DNA of 24,448 nucleotides, from assembly GCA_020718315.1 (NCBI GenBank), contig DYSK01000015.1:1-24448 (forward strand), read 5' to 3'. This stretch comes from Draconibacterium orientale. GTDB taxonomy: Bacteria > Bacteroidota > Bacteroidia > Bacteroidales > UBA12170. The translations under genes and the position numbers were made by a program. Positions 8,149 through 16,896 of the stretch are shown in pieces (the first letter of the stretch is position 1; each line of letters begins with the position of its first letter). Under the pieces are notes generated by a model. It was not told the origin of the DNA, did not search any database, and saw nothing but the letters and a program-made list of their open reading frames with translations.

Positions 8149-8718
8149 TTAAGATTTCACTCGCTCGGAATAGTCGCCGGAACGGGTGTCCACTTTAATC
8201 AATTCGCCTGCATTGATGAATAAAGGAACTTTAACAGTAGCTCCGGTTTCAACTGTAGCATCTTTAAAAGTATTTGTTGCAGTGTTTCCTCTATCGCCGG
8301 GCTCGGTATAAGTAACTTCTAAAGTAACATAAGCCGGCAAATCTACGGTTAATGGAGTTTCTGTTTCTGCATGAAAGAGAATCTCAACACTTTGTCCTTC
8401 TTTTAAAAAATCAGCGGGTTTGCCTATCAATTCTCTATTGATAAAAGTTTGTTCAAAGGTTTCGTTATTCATAAAATGCATCGCATTCCCTTCGCTGTAC
8501 AAAAATTGGTAGCTTCTGCGCTCAACGCGTTCCACATTTATTTTTACACCGGCAGTAAAAGTGTTTGGAATTACTTTTCCTGTTTTTAAATTTTTTAATT
8601 TTGTGCGCACAAAAGCAGGCCCTTTGCCTGGCTTAACGTGCTGAAATTCAAATATCGAAAACAATTCGCCATTGAATTCGATTACCAATCCATTTCTAAA
8701 ATCTGAAGTACTTGCCAT
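8149..8718 (-). CDS. efp: Translation elongation factor P
   Basis: EF-P binds ribosomes stalled at consecutive prolines and promotes peptide bond formation. The 189 residues match the family and show three beta-barrel domains. Domain I carries the tip loop KPGKGPAFVRTKLKNL (29-44), with K32 at the position that is modified in many bacteria. Domain II/III includes MHFMNNETFEQ (80-90), and the C-terminus has the conserved region ending KVDTRSGDYSERV. The start is ATG, 13 bp after lpxA, so it is translated from the lpxC/fabZ-lpxA-efp transcript. Placement of efp inside the lipid A gene run is common in Bacteroidota. No modification enzyme is encoded in this window. Confidence 0.97.
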   Translation of the reverse strand: MASTSDFRNGLVIEFNGELFSIFEFQHVKPGKGPAFVRTKLKNLKTGKVIPNTFTAGVKINVERVERRSYQFLYSEGNAMHFMNNETFEQTFINRELIGKPADFLKEGQSVEILFHAETETPLTVDLPAYVTLEVTYTEPGDRGNTATNTFKDATVETGATVKVPLFINAGELIKVDTRSGDYSERVKS

Positions 8719-8731
8719 TGTTTATTCCTAA

Positions 8732-9517
8732 TTATGAATTTTTTAAATAACCTTTCATTATTCCACGTTGCGAATTGCTTATGAAGGTCAAAATCTCGTC
8801 GCGTTCGGCTGTTATGGGCATGTTCGTTTCGATATAACTAACAGCTTGCGCCACATTTCGGCTACGTAAAAATAACTCGCGATAAATATCCTGAATATTG
8901 TTTATTTGATCCGGCGTATAACCTCTTCTGCGGAGACCAACAGAGTTTACGCCAATATAGGAAACAGGTTCTCTGCCAGCTTTTACATAAGGTGGAACAT
9001 CTTTTCGTATCAATGCTCCGCCCGAAATCATGGTATGTTTGCCAATTTTTACAAATTGATGCACAGCAGATAATCCGCCAATGATAGCCCAATCTTCAAT
9101 TTCTATATGTCCGGCCAGCGTAGCTGCATTGGCCATTATTACATTGTTTCCCACAATGCAATCGTGAGCAATGTGTACGTAAGCCATCAATAAGCAGTTG
9201 TTTCCCACTACGGTTTCCATATTTGCTTTGGTGCCTCTGTTGATGGTAACGAATTCCCGAATGGTTGTATTGTCGCCAATTCTAACAATTGTGTCTTCGC
9301 CAGCATATTTTAAATCTTGCGGAACAGCAGAGATGACCGCTCCGGGAAAAATTTTGCAATTCTTTCCTATTCTGGCACCTTCCATAATGGTTACATTGGA
9401 GCCTATCCATGTTCCTTCGCCAATTACAACGTTTTTTTCGATGTTAACGAAAGGTTCAATCACGACATTTTTAGCCACTTTGGCTTCAGGATGAACGTAT
9501 GCTAAAGGTTGATTCAT
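8732..9517 (-). CDS. lpxA: UDP-N-acetylglucosamine O-acyltransferase
   Basis: LpxA moves a 3-hydroxyacyl chain from acyl carrier protein to the 3-OH of UDP-GlcNAc, the first step of lipid A synthesis, in the cytosol. The 261 residues fit the family. Hexapeptide repeats of the beta helix fill about residues 7-185, followed by a helical C-terminal domain. The active-site segment VHIAHDC (114-120) holds the catalytic His (H118, equivalent to E. coli H125) and H115. SAVHQF (150-155) and GLRRRG (194-199) are also typical. The ATG is 4 bp after lpxC/fabZ and 13 bp before efp, so the three genes form one operon. Confidence 0.96.
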   Translation of the reverse strand: MNQPLAYVHPEAKVAKNVVIEPFVNIEKNVVIGEGTWIGSNVTIMEGARIGKNCKIFPGAVISAVPQDLKYAGEDTIVRIGDNTTIREFVTINRGTKANMETVVGNNCLLMAYVHIAHDCIVGNNVIMANAATLAGHIEIEDWAIIGGLSAVHQFVKIGKHTMISGGALIRKDVPPYVKAGREPVSYIGVNSVGLRRRGYTPDQINNIQDIYRELFLRSRNVAQAVSYIETNMPITAERDEILTFISNSQRGIMKGYLKNS

Positions 9518-9521
9518 AAGA

Positions 9522-10919
9522 TTAATTTTTCTTTGATATTTGAGCCATCATTTCGGCCTCCATGACAATTTTATTTCCAACATAAGCGATGCCTTTCATG
9601 TGGCAGATGCCTCTGCGTATGGGCGATAACAAATCGAGTTTAAAGAAAAGTGTATCGCCGGGAACAACTTTATTTCTAAATTTCACCTGATCAATTTTCA
9701 TGAAATAGGTCAAATAATTTTCCGGATCGGGTACGGTAGTTAAAACCAGAATTCCACCTGTTTGAGCCATGGCTTCAATTTGCAAAACGCCAGGCATTAC
9801 CGGCTCCTCAGGAAAATGGCCTACAAAGAACGATTCGTTCATGGTAACATTTTTCGATCCAATAATTTGGGAGTCGCTGATATGCAAAACACGATCGACC
9901 AGTAAAAATGGTGGACGGTGAGGCAATAATTTCATGATTGCATTGATGTCCAGCACAGGAACTGATTGTGCATCGAACTGCGGCAATTCTTTTCGTTTTT
10001 TATTGCGGGCAGATGCTTTCTTTAAAAGTTTGGCAAACTCAACATTGTTGAAATGACCCGGTTTTTTTGCGATAATATGTGCTTTGATTGGTTGGCCTAT
10101 CAAAGCCAAATCGCCAATTAAATCTAAAAGCTTATGGCGTGCAGGTTCGTTGTTTGCAAGCAATTCCACATTGTTGAGGAAGCCTTTTTCGGTAATAGAA
10201 ATGCGGGGTTTTCCAAACAATGTGGCCATGCGATCCAATTCGTCTTGCGAAACGGGTTTTTCTACAAACACCAAAGCATTGTTTAAATCGCCGCCTTTGA
10301 TAAGGCCGTTTTTGAAAAGAAATTCTAATTCGTGTAAAAATGCAAATGTTTTAGCACCGGCAATTTCAGTTTTAAAATCATCAATATTCTTTAGTTCAGC
10401 GTATTGCATTCCAAGCACTTCGGAGCCGTAATCTACCATAACACTCAATCGAAATGTATCAGATGGAATGGCAATAAACTCGTTGCCTGTTTTTTCGTTT
10501 TTGTAGGAGATGGTTTCTTGAAGGTCGAAATAATTTTTTTGTACTTCTAGTTCTTCAATTCCGGCTTCTTCAAATAGTTGAATAAATTGTTTGGAACTGC
10601 CATCCAAAATTGGGATTTCGGGACCGTCGAGTTCCATTAATACGTTATCGATTTGTAAACCTACCAGAGCGGCCAAAACATGCTCAACAGTATAAACGCG
10701 TGCTCCGTTTTGTTCGATGGTAGTGCCTCTGGAAGTATCCACTACATTGTTTGCGTCTGCTTTGATTATTGGATTTTCTTCCAAATCGGTGCGTACAAAA
10801 CGAAAGCCGAAATTCTCAAGAGCAGGTTTGAATTTAATTGTAATCTGTTTTCCGGTGTGAAGTCCTATTCCGGATAAGTGTGTTTCTTGTTTAAGTGTCC
10901 TTTGTTTTGTTAGAGCCAT
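9522..10919 (-). CDS. lpxC/fabZ: Bifunctional LpxC deacetylase / FabZ dehydratase fusion
   Basis: The N-terminal part (about 1-310) is the zinc enzyme LpxC, which removes the acetyl group of UDP-3-O-acyl-GlcNAc, the committed step of lipid A synthesis. The C-terminal part (about 325-465) is FabZ, the 3-hydroxyacyl-ACP dehydratase of fatty acid synthesis. With ATG 10919 as residue 1, the LpxC zinc ligands are H80 (TVEHVLAAL), H262 and D266 (RHKLLDLIGD), with catalytic H289 (KPGHFNN). FabZ shows LPHRPPFLLVD, H368 in GHFPEEPVMPG and E382. The frame can open one codon earlier at TTG, but ATG 10919 is the better start. The fusion is characteristic of Bacteroidota and links competition for the shared hydroxyacyl-ACP pool. 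It heads the lpxC/fabZ-lpxA-efp operon. Confidence 0.97.
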   Translation of the reverse strand: MALTKQRTLKQETHLSGIGLHTGKQITIKFKPALENFGFRFVRTDLEENPIIKADANNVVDTSRGTTIEQNGARVYTVEHVLAALVGLQIDNVLMELDGPEIPILDGSSKQFIQLFEEAGIEELEVQKNYFDLQETISYKNEKTGNEFIAIPSDTFRLSVMVDYGSEVLGMQYAELKNIDDFKTEIAGAKTFAFLHELEFLFKNGLIKGGDLNNALVFVEKPVSQDELDRMATLFGKPRISITEKGFLNNVELLANNEPARHKLLDLIGDLALIGQPIKAHIIAKKPGHFNNVEFAKLLKKASARNKKRKELPQFDAQSVPVLDINAIMKLLPHRPPFLLVDRVLHISDSQIIGSKNVTMNESFFVGHFPEEPVMPGVLQIEAMAQTGGILVLTTVPDPENYLTYFMKIDQVKFRNKVVPGDTLFFKLDLLSPIRRGICHMKGIAYVGNKIVMEAEMMAQISKKN

Positions 10920-10983
10920 CAAATCAAGTATTAATTAAGTGTGAAAAAATTGTAAATAAAAGTCGCACATTTATTTTTGACTG

Positions 10984-10991
10984 CAAAGGTA
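10984..10991 (-). promoter_or_regulatory. Promoter -7 box for lpxC/fabZ-lpxA-efp
   Basis: On the minus strand this reads TACCTTTG followed by CAG, a full match to the Bacteroidota -7 box TAnnTTTG with the common CA extension. It lies 65 nt before the lpxC/fabZ ATG, in the 99-bp gap after lpxD. A TTG occurs upstream but at short spacing, so the -33 element is uncertain. Confidence 0.6.
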
Positions 10992-11021
10992 TTAAAATTA
11001 AAAATACAATTTAGAGTGGCT

Positions 11022-12047
11022 TTATACGTCTTTCAGCTTTTTCTCTATCGTATAAATCTTTTGAGCTAATTCGGGTAGTTTTTTGAAATAAACGGAGGAT
11101 CTCATAAATGCGCCAACATCCATGGCCGGTGAGCCAATGATGGTTTCTCCATCTTTCACATTGCTAATAACTCCTGCTTGGGCACCAATTTTTACATTGT
11201 CGCCAATTCTGATATGTCCGTTCATCCCTACTTGACCGCCAATCATACAATTTTTCCCTATTTTTGTAGATCCTGATATTCCGGCAAGTGCAGCTATTAC
11301 AGTGTTTTCGCCAATTTCAACATTGTGTGCAATTTGAATCAAATTGTCGAGTTTTACACCTTTACGGATAATTGTAGAACCTAAAGTGGCTCGGTCGATT
11401 GTGGAATTGGCTCCAATTTCAACATGATCTTCGAGAATCACATTCCCAATTTGCGCAACTTTAACATATTGATTGTTTGTTTGTGGCGCAAAACCAAAAC
11501 CGTCGGAGCCAATTACAACGCCAGCATGAAGAGTGCAGAAATTTCCAATGATACATTCGGAATATATTTTTACGCCGGCAAAAAGAGTTGTTTCCTGACC
11601 AATTTTGCAATTGTCGCCAATATAGGTAAGAGGATAAATTTTTGAGTTGTCGGCAATACTTACATTTTCACCAATAACAACAAACTCACCTATATAAACA
11701 TTTTTGCCAATTACGGCTGTGTCGGAAATGGCGGCTTGTTTCGAAATGCCTGTTTTATTCAGCTTTACCTTGTTGTACATATCCAACAGTTGCGAAAATG
11801 CGGTATAAGCATCTTTTACCCGAATAAGCGTACAACTCAATTCCTTGGTGGGGATAAAGGAGTTGTTTACGATTACTATACTAGCCTGCGTATCGTAAAT
11901 ATAAGGAATGTATTTTGGGTTGGCTAAAAAGCTGAGTGACCCTGATTTTCCTTCTTCAATTTTTGAAAGCGTAAAAACTTCGATGTCATTATCGCCATCA
12001 ACTGTTCCGTTTAATGCTTGGGCTATTTGGCTGGCAGTGAATTTCAT
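11022..12047 (-). CDS. lpxD: UDP-3-O-acylglucosamine N-acyltransferase
   Basis: LpxD adds the second hydroxyacyl chain, to the 2-amino group of UDP-3-O-acylglucosamine, after LpxC. The 341 residues match canonical LpxD. The N-terminal uridine-binding domain (about 1-95) includes SGSLSFLANPKY (35-46). The beta-helix follows, with SDGFGFAP (171-178), STIDRAT (205-211), QIAHNVEIG with catalytic H241 (E. coli H239), and IAALAGISGSTKIG. A C-terminal helix closes the protein. The start is ATG, 107 bp after the HD hydrolase gene. No good -7 box is seen in that gap, so it may be read from the HD gene promoter. It is the true LpxD; the gene at 7145-8083 is a diverged second copy. Confidence 0.96.
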   Translation of the reverse strand: MKFTASQIAQALNGTVDGDNDIEVFTLSKIEEGKSGSLSFLANPKYIPYIYDTQASIVIVNNSFIPTKELSCTLIRVKDAYTAFSQLLDMYNKVKLNKTGISKQAAISDTAVIGKNVYIGEFVVIGENVSIADNSKIYPLTYIGDNCKIGQETTLFAGVKIYSECIIGNFCTLHAGVVIGSDGFGFAPQTNNQYVKVAQIGNVILEDHVEIGANSTIDRATLGSTIIRKGVKLDNLIQIAHNVEIGENTVIAALAGISGSTKIGKNCMIGGQVGMNGHIRIGDNVKIGAQAGVISNVKDGETIIGSPAMDVGAFMRSSVYFKKLPELAQKIYTIEKKLKDV

Positions 12048-12154
12048 GTTTTTCTATTTTGATGATTAAAAGACGAGGGAAATTTGCCGGGTTGATTTCC
12101 TTTTGCATTTTAGCAATTTTATTTGGCTTATTTCCGATTGTCTGTCCAATTTGG

Positions 12155-13408
12155 TCAATTGTGAATTGTATTTATTTCTTTTGGGTAAAACAAAAAATAT
12201 TTTTTTACCGGATCAGAAAGACTCCGAATGTTGAAATTGTCGGATGCAGTGGCAATTTCGGTAAGCATTCCGCTTTTTGAAGCAATAAAAATTTCATTGT
12301 GCATTTGGTCGTAGGCTCTGTTGCTCACAATTCCACTCACGACAAATCGTTTTGATTCATCAATTGTTATGCCATAATTTTTAGATACTTCGCTTTGTAT
12401 TTTTTCCAAAAATGCCGGATCAAATTCTTGTTTCTGAATGTGAATTTTGGGTAAATGTCTATGAATAAGCATTTGGCTTAATAGCGACAAACTCTTGTCC
12501 GGATGTTGTGTCCAAACTTTTATGGCTCCCATGATGTCGAAATCATCCATTTGAACAAAATTTTCAACCACTTTTGGGTCTTTGTAAAACTGAAGCTTGT
12601 TTGGTTGTTTTCTTAAAAAAAACTCAAAAGCGGGTGAAGCGAATAGCGGCTCGCCCGATTTAGCTAATTGTTTTGCCCGCTCAATGATTTGAATGAGTAG
12701 GTTTTCGGCTACAATGACGGTTTTATGCAAATAAACTTGCCAATACATAATTCGTCGGGCAACCAAAAACTTCTCAACAGAATAAATTCCTTTTTCTTCA
12801 ACTACAATTTGGTCGTTGATCACATTGAGCATTTTTATTAGTCTTTCAGTACCAATAACTCCTTCCGAAACGCCCGTAAAAAAGCTGTCGCGCCGCAAAT
12901 AATCCAAACGGTCCATGTCCAATTGACTGCTAACGAGCTGATGGAAAAATTTGCGATCGTAGGTATTTCTGAAAATTTGAATAGCCAAATCCAATGCTCC
13001 GTTGAATTGCCTATTCAACTCCTCCAACAAATAATTCGAAATGTTTTCGTGTGTCAAATCTTCGATTAAAATCCCTTCCAAGGTGTGGGAATAAGGCCCG
13101 TGTCCAATATCGTGCAAAAGGATGGCTATCGAAGCTGCCGTTTGTTCTTGCTCCGAAACAGCAATTCCTTTTTCACGAAGTGTCCGCAATGCATGTTCCA
13201 ACAAAAATAAAGCGCCCATCGAATGCTGGAAACGGGTATGCATAGCACCGGGATAAACCAAATGAGAAAGTCCCAATTGCTTAATTCTTCTAAGACGCTG
13301 AAAATAGGGATGTTCTATCAAGTCAAACAACAAAGCGTTTGGAACAGAAATAAATCCATATACAGGGTCATTGTATATTTTGCTTTTGTTGGTGATTGTT
13401 TCTTTCAT
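12155..13408 (-). CDS. HD-domain phosphohydrolase, SAMHD1/dGTPase-like
   Basis: The 417-residue protein belongs to the HD metal-dependent phosphohydrolases related to dNTP triphosphohydrolases. The N-terminal half has MHTRFQHSMG (56-65), the HD pair in LLHDIGHGPYSH (H99, D100, H103, H108) and SSQLDMDRLDYLRRD (160-174), which supplies the final metal-binding Asp. These give the full H...HD...D set with H62, H99, D100 and D164. The C-terminal half is helical and unassigned. Substrate is unknown; dNTPs are a guess from the family. The gene is commonly found beside lpxD and divergent from porX in Bacteroidota. A good -7 box lies 21 nt before the ATG, on a 229-bp region shared with porX. Confidence 0.9.
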   Translation of the reverse strand: MKETITNKSKIYNDPVYGFISVPNALLFDLIEHPYFQRLRRIKQLGLSHLVYPGAMHTRFQHSMGALFLLEHALRTLREKGIAVSEQEQTAASIAILLHDIGHGPYSHTLEGILIEDLTHENISNYLLEELNRQFNGALDLAIQIFRNTYDRKFFHQLVSSQLDMDRLDYLRRDSFFTGVSEGVIGTERLIKMLNVINDQIVVEEKGIYSVEKFLVARRIMYWQVYLHKTVIVAENLLIQIIERAKQLAKSGEPLFASPAFEFFLRKQPNKLQFYKDPKVVENFVQMDDFDIMGAIKVWTQHPDKSLSLLSQMLIHRHLPKIHIQKQEFDPAFLEKIQSEVSKNYGITIDESKRFVVSGIVSNRAYDQMHNEIFIASKSGMLTEIATASDNFNIRSLSDPVKKYFLFYPKEINTIHN

Positions 13409-13425
13409 AAGCGAATCTAGAACGG

Positions 13426-13439
13426 CTGCAAAGTTACGT
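13426..13439 (-). promoter_or_regulatory. Promoter -7 region of the HD hydrolase gene
   Basis: The minus strand reads ACGTAACTTTGCAG, containing TAACTTTG (13429-13436), a full match to TAnnTTTG. A TTG lies 22 nt upstream, near the expected -33 spacing. The box ends 21 nt before the ATG of the HD gene. A near copy occurs on the other strand at 13561-13573. Confidence 0.6.
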
Positions 13440-13560
13440 AAATGCGTTTGAACGAGCGCAATAATTAAAAGAAAATTAGAATATTTGAGGCAATTGTTCT
13501 AAGCGGAATTTCTATTAACAAAGATTAACAGCTTCGAATTATTTTCGTCTATTCAAGAAG

Positions 13561-13573
13561 ACGTAACTTGCAG
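13561..13573 (+). promoter_or_regulatory. Candidate promoter -7 region of porX
   Basis: ACGTAACTTGCAG differs from the minus-strand HD promoter motif only by one missing T. It lies 64 nt before the porX ATG at 13638. The leader after it can fold a short AT-only hairpin (AAAACAT/ATGTTTT, 13577-13593). Confidence 0.45.
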
Positions 13574-13637
13574 TGCAAAACATGAAATGTTTTATTCGCT
13601 CTCAGATTGGCGGTTTAAAGAAAAAAAAGATAATGAA

Positions 13638-15185
13638 ATGGCTAAAATAATATGGATTGATGATGAGATTGAGATTTTAAAACCGCATATTTTGTTTTTG
13701 GAACAAAGAGGATATGTGCTTAAAGTCGCAAATAATGGTATGGATGCTTTGGAGTTGATCGAAAAAGAGACCTTTGATATTGTTTTTTTGGATGAAAATA
13801 TGCCCGGATTGAGTGGAATAGAAACACTTGAGCGAATCAAAAACAAGCATCCACAATTGCCTGTAATTATGATTACTAAAAGCGAAGAGGAATCAATCAT
13901 GGAGGATGCGATAGGCTCTAAAATTGCCGATTATCTAATTAAACCTGTGAACCCGAATCAGATACTTCTTGCACTGAAGAAAAACCTGGAAACAAAAAAA
14001 CTGGTCAGCGAAAAAACGCTGAGTTCGTATCAGCAAGAATTTCGTGCGATTAGTATGGAATTGGGTGGCAATTTGAATTTTCAGGAATGGGCCGACATAT
14101 ATATAAAGTTGGTTCAATGGGAACTAAAACTGAATTCGTCGAACGATCAAGGAATGAATGAAGTTTTGAAAATGCAAAAGGAAGAGGCAAATGCTCAGTT
14201 TGCGAAATTTCTGAGTCGCAATTATTTAAATTGGCTTTCGAGTCCAAAAGTGGAGGCTCCGGTCATGTCGCATACGCTCTTGCAAAGAAAAATTATTCCC
14301 GGTTTAAGTGCCGAAAAGCCGCTGTTTTTTTTTCTTATAGATAATTTGCGCTACGATCAATGGAAGAGTATCGAATCATTGCTCGAACCCTATTTTTATA
14401 CGTCAAAGGAAGAATTGTATTATTGTATTTTGCCATCTGCAACACAATATGCTCGAAATGCGCTATTTGCCGGAATGATGCCGCTAGAAATTCAAAAGAA
14501 AATGCCTCATTTATGGGTAGATGAAATTGAAGAAGGAGGAAAGAATAGTTCGGAAGAAGAACTGCTTCGGCAACTACTCTTGCGTTCGGGCAATCGGGAT
14601 GCGTTTTCTTATCATAAAGTTCTGAATGTTGATTTTGGGAAACGATTGCTTGATAAATTCCCGAATTTGCTCAATAAAACTTTAAATGTGGTTGTCTATA
14701 ATTTTGTGGACATGCTTTCGCATGCACGAACAGAAGTCGAAATTCTTAGAGAATTGGCTCAAGACGAAGCCGCTTATTGCTCCATTACGCGCACTTGGTT
14801 TGAGCATTCGCCTTTATTCGACATGTTAAAATATTTGGCCGGAAAAAAAGTAGATGTGGTTATCACTACCGATCATGGATCTATTCGCGTGAAACACCCA
14901 ATACAGATTGTTGGAGATAAGGAAACGAGTACCAATTTGCGGTATAAGACAGGAAAAAATTTGGCTTATTCATCCAAAGATGTTTTTGAAATTCGGAATC
15001 CTCACGATGCATCTTTGCCAAGGCAAAACTTATCGTCTAGTTTCATTTTTGCACGGCAGAATGATTTTTTTGCATACAAAAACAATTACAATCACTTTGC
15101 CAGCTATTATAAAAACACCTTTCAGCACGGAGGAATATCGTTGGAAGAAATTTTGGCTCCACTGGTGTTTTTAAAAGCAAAATAA
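13638..15185 (+). CDS. porX: PorX-type response regulator with PglZ/alkaline-phosphatase-like domain
   Basis: PorX is a cytosolic regulator of the type IX secretion system and gliding in Bacteroidota. The receiver domain (1-125) has acidic D8-D9, phospho-acceptor D52 in FLDENMPG, T80 and K102. A helical linker follows (about 125-215), then the alkaline-phosphatase-superfamily PglZ domain with FLIDNLRYDQW (D235), PSATQYARN (nucleophile candidate T269), VDMLSHAR (D358, H362), TTDHGS (D412, H413) and QHGGISLEEI (H497). This is a complete metal site, so the nucleotide phosphodiesterase activity known for PorX is plausible. The start ATG 13638 gives 515 residues, like other PorX proteins; an upstream in-frame ATG at 13587 would add 17 residues before the receiver domain and is less likely. 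No partner kinase gene porY is present here. Confidence 0.93.
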   Translation: MAKIIWIDDEIEILKPHILFLEQRGYVLKVANNGMDALELIEKETFDIVFLDENMPGLSGIETLERIKNKHPQLPVIMITKSEEESIMEDAIGSKIADYLIKPVNPNQILLALKKNLETKKLVSEKTLSSYQQEFRAISMELGGNLNFQEWADIYIKLVQWELKLNSSNDQGMNEVLKMQKEEANAQFAKFLSRNYLNWLSSPKVEAPVMSHTLLQRKIIPGLSAEKPLFFFLIDNLRYDQWKSIESLLEPYFYTSKEELYYCILPSATQYARNALFAGMMPLEIQKKMPHLWVDEIEEGGKNSSEEELLRQLLLRSGNRDAFSYHKVLNVDFGKRLLDKFPNLLNKTLNVVVYNFVDMLSHARTEVEILRELAQDEAAYCSITRTWFEHSPLFDMLKYLAGKKVDVVITTDHGSIRVKHPIQIVGDKETSTNLRYKTGKNLAYSSKDVFEIRNPHDASLPRQNLSSSFIFARQNDFFAYKNNYNHFASYYKNTFQHGGISLEEILAPLVFLKAK

Positions 15186-15220
15186 ACTCATTTTTTAGTT
15201 AATTTGTAGAAAATTAGACG

Positions 15221-15643
15221 ATGATGAATTCTTTTACAATCCATTCCGTTGCTGAATTAAAAAATGTGGCCAAAAGTTTGTTGAAAACAAAAGCCAATGA
15301 CAAAATATTTGCTTTTTATGGCGAGATGGGTGCCGGAAAAACCACTTTTATAAAAGCTGTTTGCGAAGAGCTAAAAGTGGAAAGAATCGTTACTTCACCC
15401 ACTTTCTCCATTGTAAATGAGTATCAAATACAAGACGGAAATCGTGTATTTCATTTCGATTTTTATCGGATCGAAAATGCCCAAGAAGCCATTCAAATAG
15501 GTTATTTTGAATACATCGAAAGTGGGTATTTTTGCCTTATGGAATGGCCCGAAAAAATTGAAAACCTTTTGCCCGACAATTGCGTATACGTATCCATCAA
15601 ATCTGATCATCAAAGTGGCTCAAGAACAATTTCTTGGCCATAA
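15221..15643 (+). CDS. tsaE: tRNA threonylcarbamoyladenosine biosynthesis ATPase TsaE
   Basis: TsaE is the ATPase that works with TsaB and TsaD to make threonylcarbamoyl-A37 in tRNAs reading ANN codons. The 140 residues match the family. The Walker A motif is GEMGAGKTT (34-42), followed by VTSPTFSIVNEY (57-68), FHFDFYRI (77-84) with D80, and CLMEWPEKI (105-113) with E108. Two ATG codons in a row (15221 and 15224) are both possible starts. The gene lies 35 bp after porX and 24 bp before the alanine-dehydrogenase-family gene, as in other Bacteroidota, and is probably co-transcribed with them. Confidence 0.95.
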   Translation: MMNSFTIHSVAELKNVAKSLLKTKANDKIFAFYGEMGAGKTTFIKAVCEELKVERIVTSPTFSIVNEYQIQDGNRVFHFDFYRIENAQEAIQIGYFEYIESGYFCLMEWPEKIENLLPDNCVYVSIKSDHQSGSRTISWP

Positions 15644-15667
15644 AATTGGAGAGAAAATTTTTCTAAA

Positions 15668-16888
15668 ATGGTAACTGAACAAAGCATTTCAAATTTCTCA
15701 CTTTCCTCCCAGTTGATTCCGAAAGAAGAAAAATTGGCATTTATGCCCAAAAAAGCAAGTTTGACAATCGCCTTATTGAAAGAAAACGACGACACGGAAC
15801 GACGCGTTTGTCTTAGTCCGGAAGCAGTTGGGTTGCTCGTTCAAAACGGACACACACTTTTGGTTGAACGTGACGCCGGATTAACCTCACATTATCAGGA
15901 TGTCGATTATAGCAACGAAGGCGCTAAAATTGTAGAAGACAAAGAAATTTTGCTCAAAGCGGGCATTCTTCTCAAAGTTTCTGCTCTGAATAATCAAGAA
16001 ATCAAATCACTCACAAAAAATCAAACAATCCTTACAACGCTTCAGCTTTTATCACGCGATAAAAATTATTTTGCGCAATTGATAGAACATCGAGCTACTG
16101 CCCTGGCTTTCGAAAAAATTAAAGACAACACCGGTTCTTATCCCATCATTCGGTCTATGGGCGAGATTGTAGGGAACTCATCTCTACACATTGCTGCCAA
16201 ATATCTGGCTCATCATAAATACGGAAACGGCTCTATGCTGGGTGGAATACCCGGATTGAAGCCAACCGAAGTGGTTATTATTGGTGCCGGAACTGTGAGC
16301 GAAAATGCTGCCAGAGCGGCTATTGGAATGGGAGCAATTGTCAAAGTTTTTGATAATTCGGTTTATCGCTTGCGCCGTTTGCAAGGAAATATTCAAAGCA
16401 AAATATTTACTTCGGTTTTGCAACCAAAAAACTTGGGGGAAGCCCTTTGTACTGCCGATGTGGTTTTAGGCGCCATGCGTAAACGAAAAGGAATTCCGCC
16501 ATTTCTGGTTCCAACTTCTATCATTCAGAAAATGAAAAAGGGGGCCATAATTATCGATGTAAGCATTGATCAAGGCGGTTTGTTCGAAACTTCTCGACTT
16601 ACATCTCATAGCGAACCAATCTACCAAGAATTTGGTATTACTCACTATTGCGTTCCAAACATTGCTTCTGGAGTTCCTCGTACAGCAAGTCAGGCTTTGT
16701 CGAACTTCTTTATGCCATTTATCTTGCAAATTGCCGAAGAAGGCGGTGTTGACCAATTGCTGAGGCGCGATGAGGGAGTTCGGTCGGGAGTTTATTTGTA
16801 CAATGGAGTGATTACTGACAAAGAAATTGGGGAAACATTTGATTTGACCTATCGTGATATCGAATTACTTCTGGCAATGTTACACTAA
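15668..16888 (+). CDS. Alanine dehydrogenase-family protein (Bacteroidota type)
   Basis: The protein has the fold and motifs of NAD-dependent alanine dehydrogenase / transhydrogenase alpha: an N-terminal domain, MGEIVGN (164-170), the NAD-binding EVVIIGAGTVSENAAR (201-216) with D229, and the conserved IDVSIDQGG (296-304) with D301. At 406 residues it is longer than the roughly 370 of classical Ald because of an N-terminal stretch including LIPKEEKL (16-23), which I recall as typical of the Bacteroidota type, so ATG 15668 is kept. K103 of the pyruvate site is present in LLKV. The catalytic His of classical Ald (H96 in M. tuberculosis) aligns with Q126 in TTLQLL, so alanine dehydrogenase activity is not assured. 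The next gene starts 8 bp later. Confidence 0.88.
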   Translation: MVTEQSISNFSLSSQLIPKEEKLAFMPKKASLTIALLKENDDTERRVCLSPEAVGLLVQNGHTLLVERDAGLTSHYQDVDYSNEGAKIVEDKEILLKAGILLKVSALNNQEIKSLTKNQTILTTLQLLSRDKNYFAQLIEHRATALAFEKIKDNTGSYPIIRSMGEIVGNSSLHIAAKYLAHHKYGNGSMLGGIPGLKPTEVVIIGAGTVSENAARAAIGMGAIVKVFDNSVYRLRRLQGNIQSKIFTSVLQPKNLGEALCTADVVLGAMRKRKGIPPFLVPTSIIQKMKKGAIIIDVSIDQGGLFETSRLTSHSEPIYQEFGITHYCVPNIASGVPRTASQALSNFFMPFILQIAEEGGVDQLLRRDEGVRSGVYLYNGVITDKEIGETFDLTYRDIELLLAMLH

Positions 16889-16896
16889 CTGCTGAA

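Noticed and set aside
12059..12280. 73-codon hydrophobic open frame on the plus strand between lpxD and the HD gene
   Set aside because: It runs antisense into the HD gene 3' end and past residues conserved there; a hydrophobic product is expected from AT-rich antisense DNA.
13587..13637. Longer porX start adding 17 residues
   Set aside because: The receiver domain begins at MAKIIWIDDE (13638), as in other PorX proteins, and the extra segment overlaps a leader hairpin.
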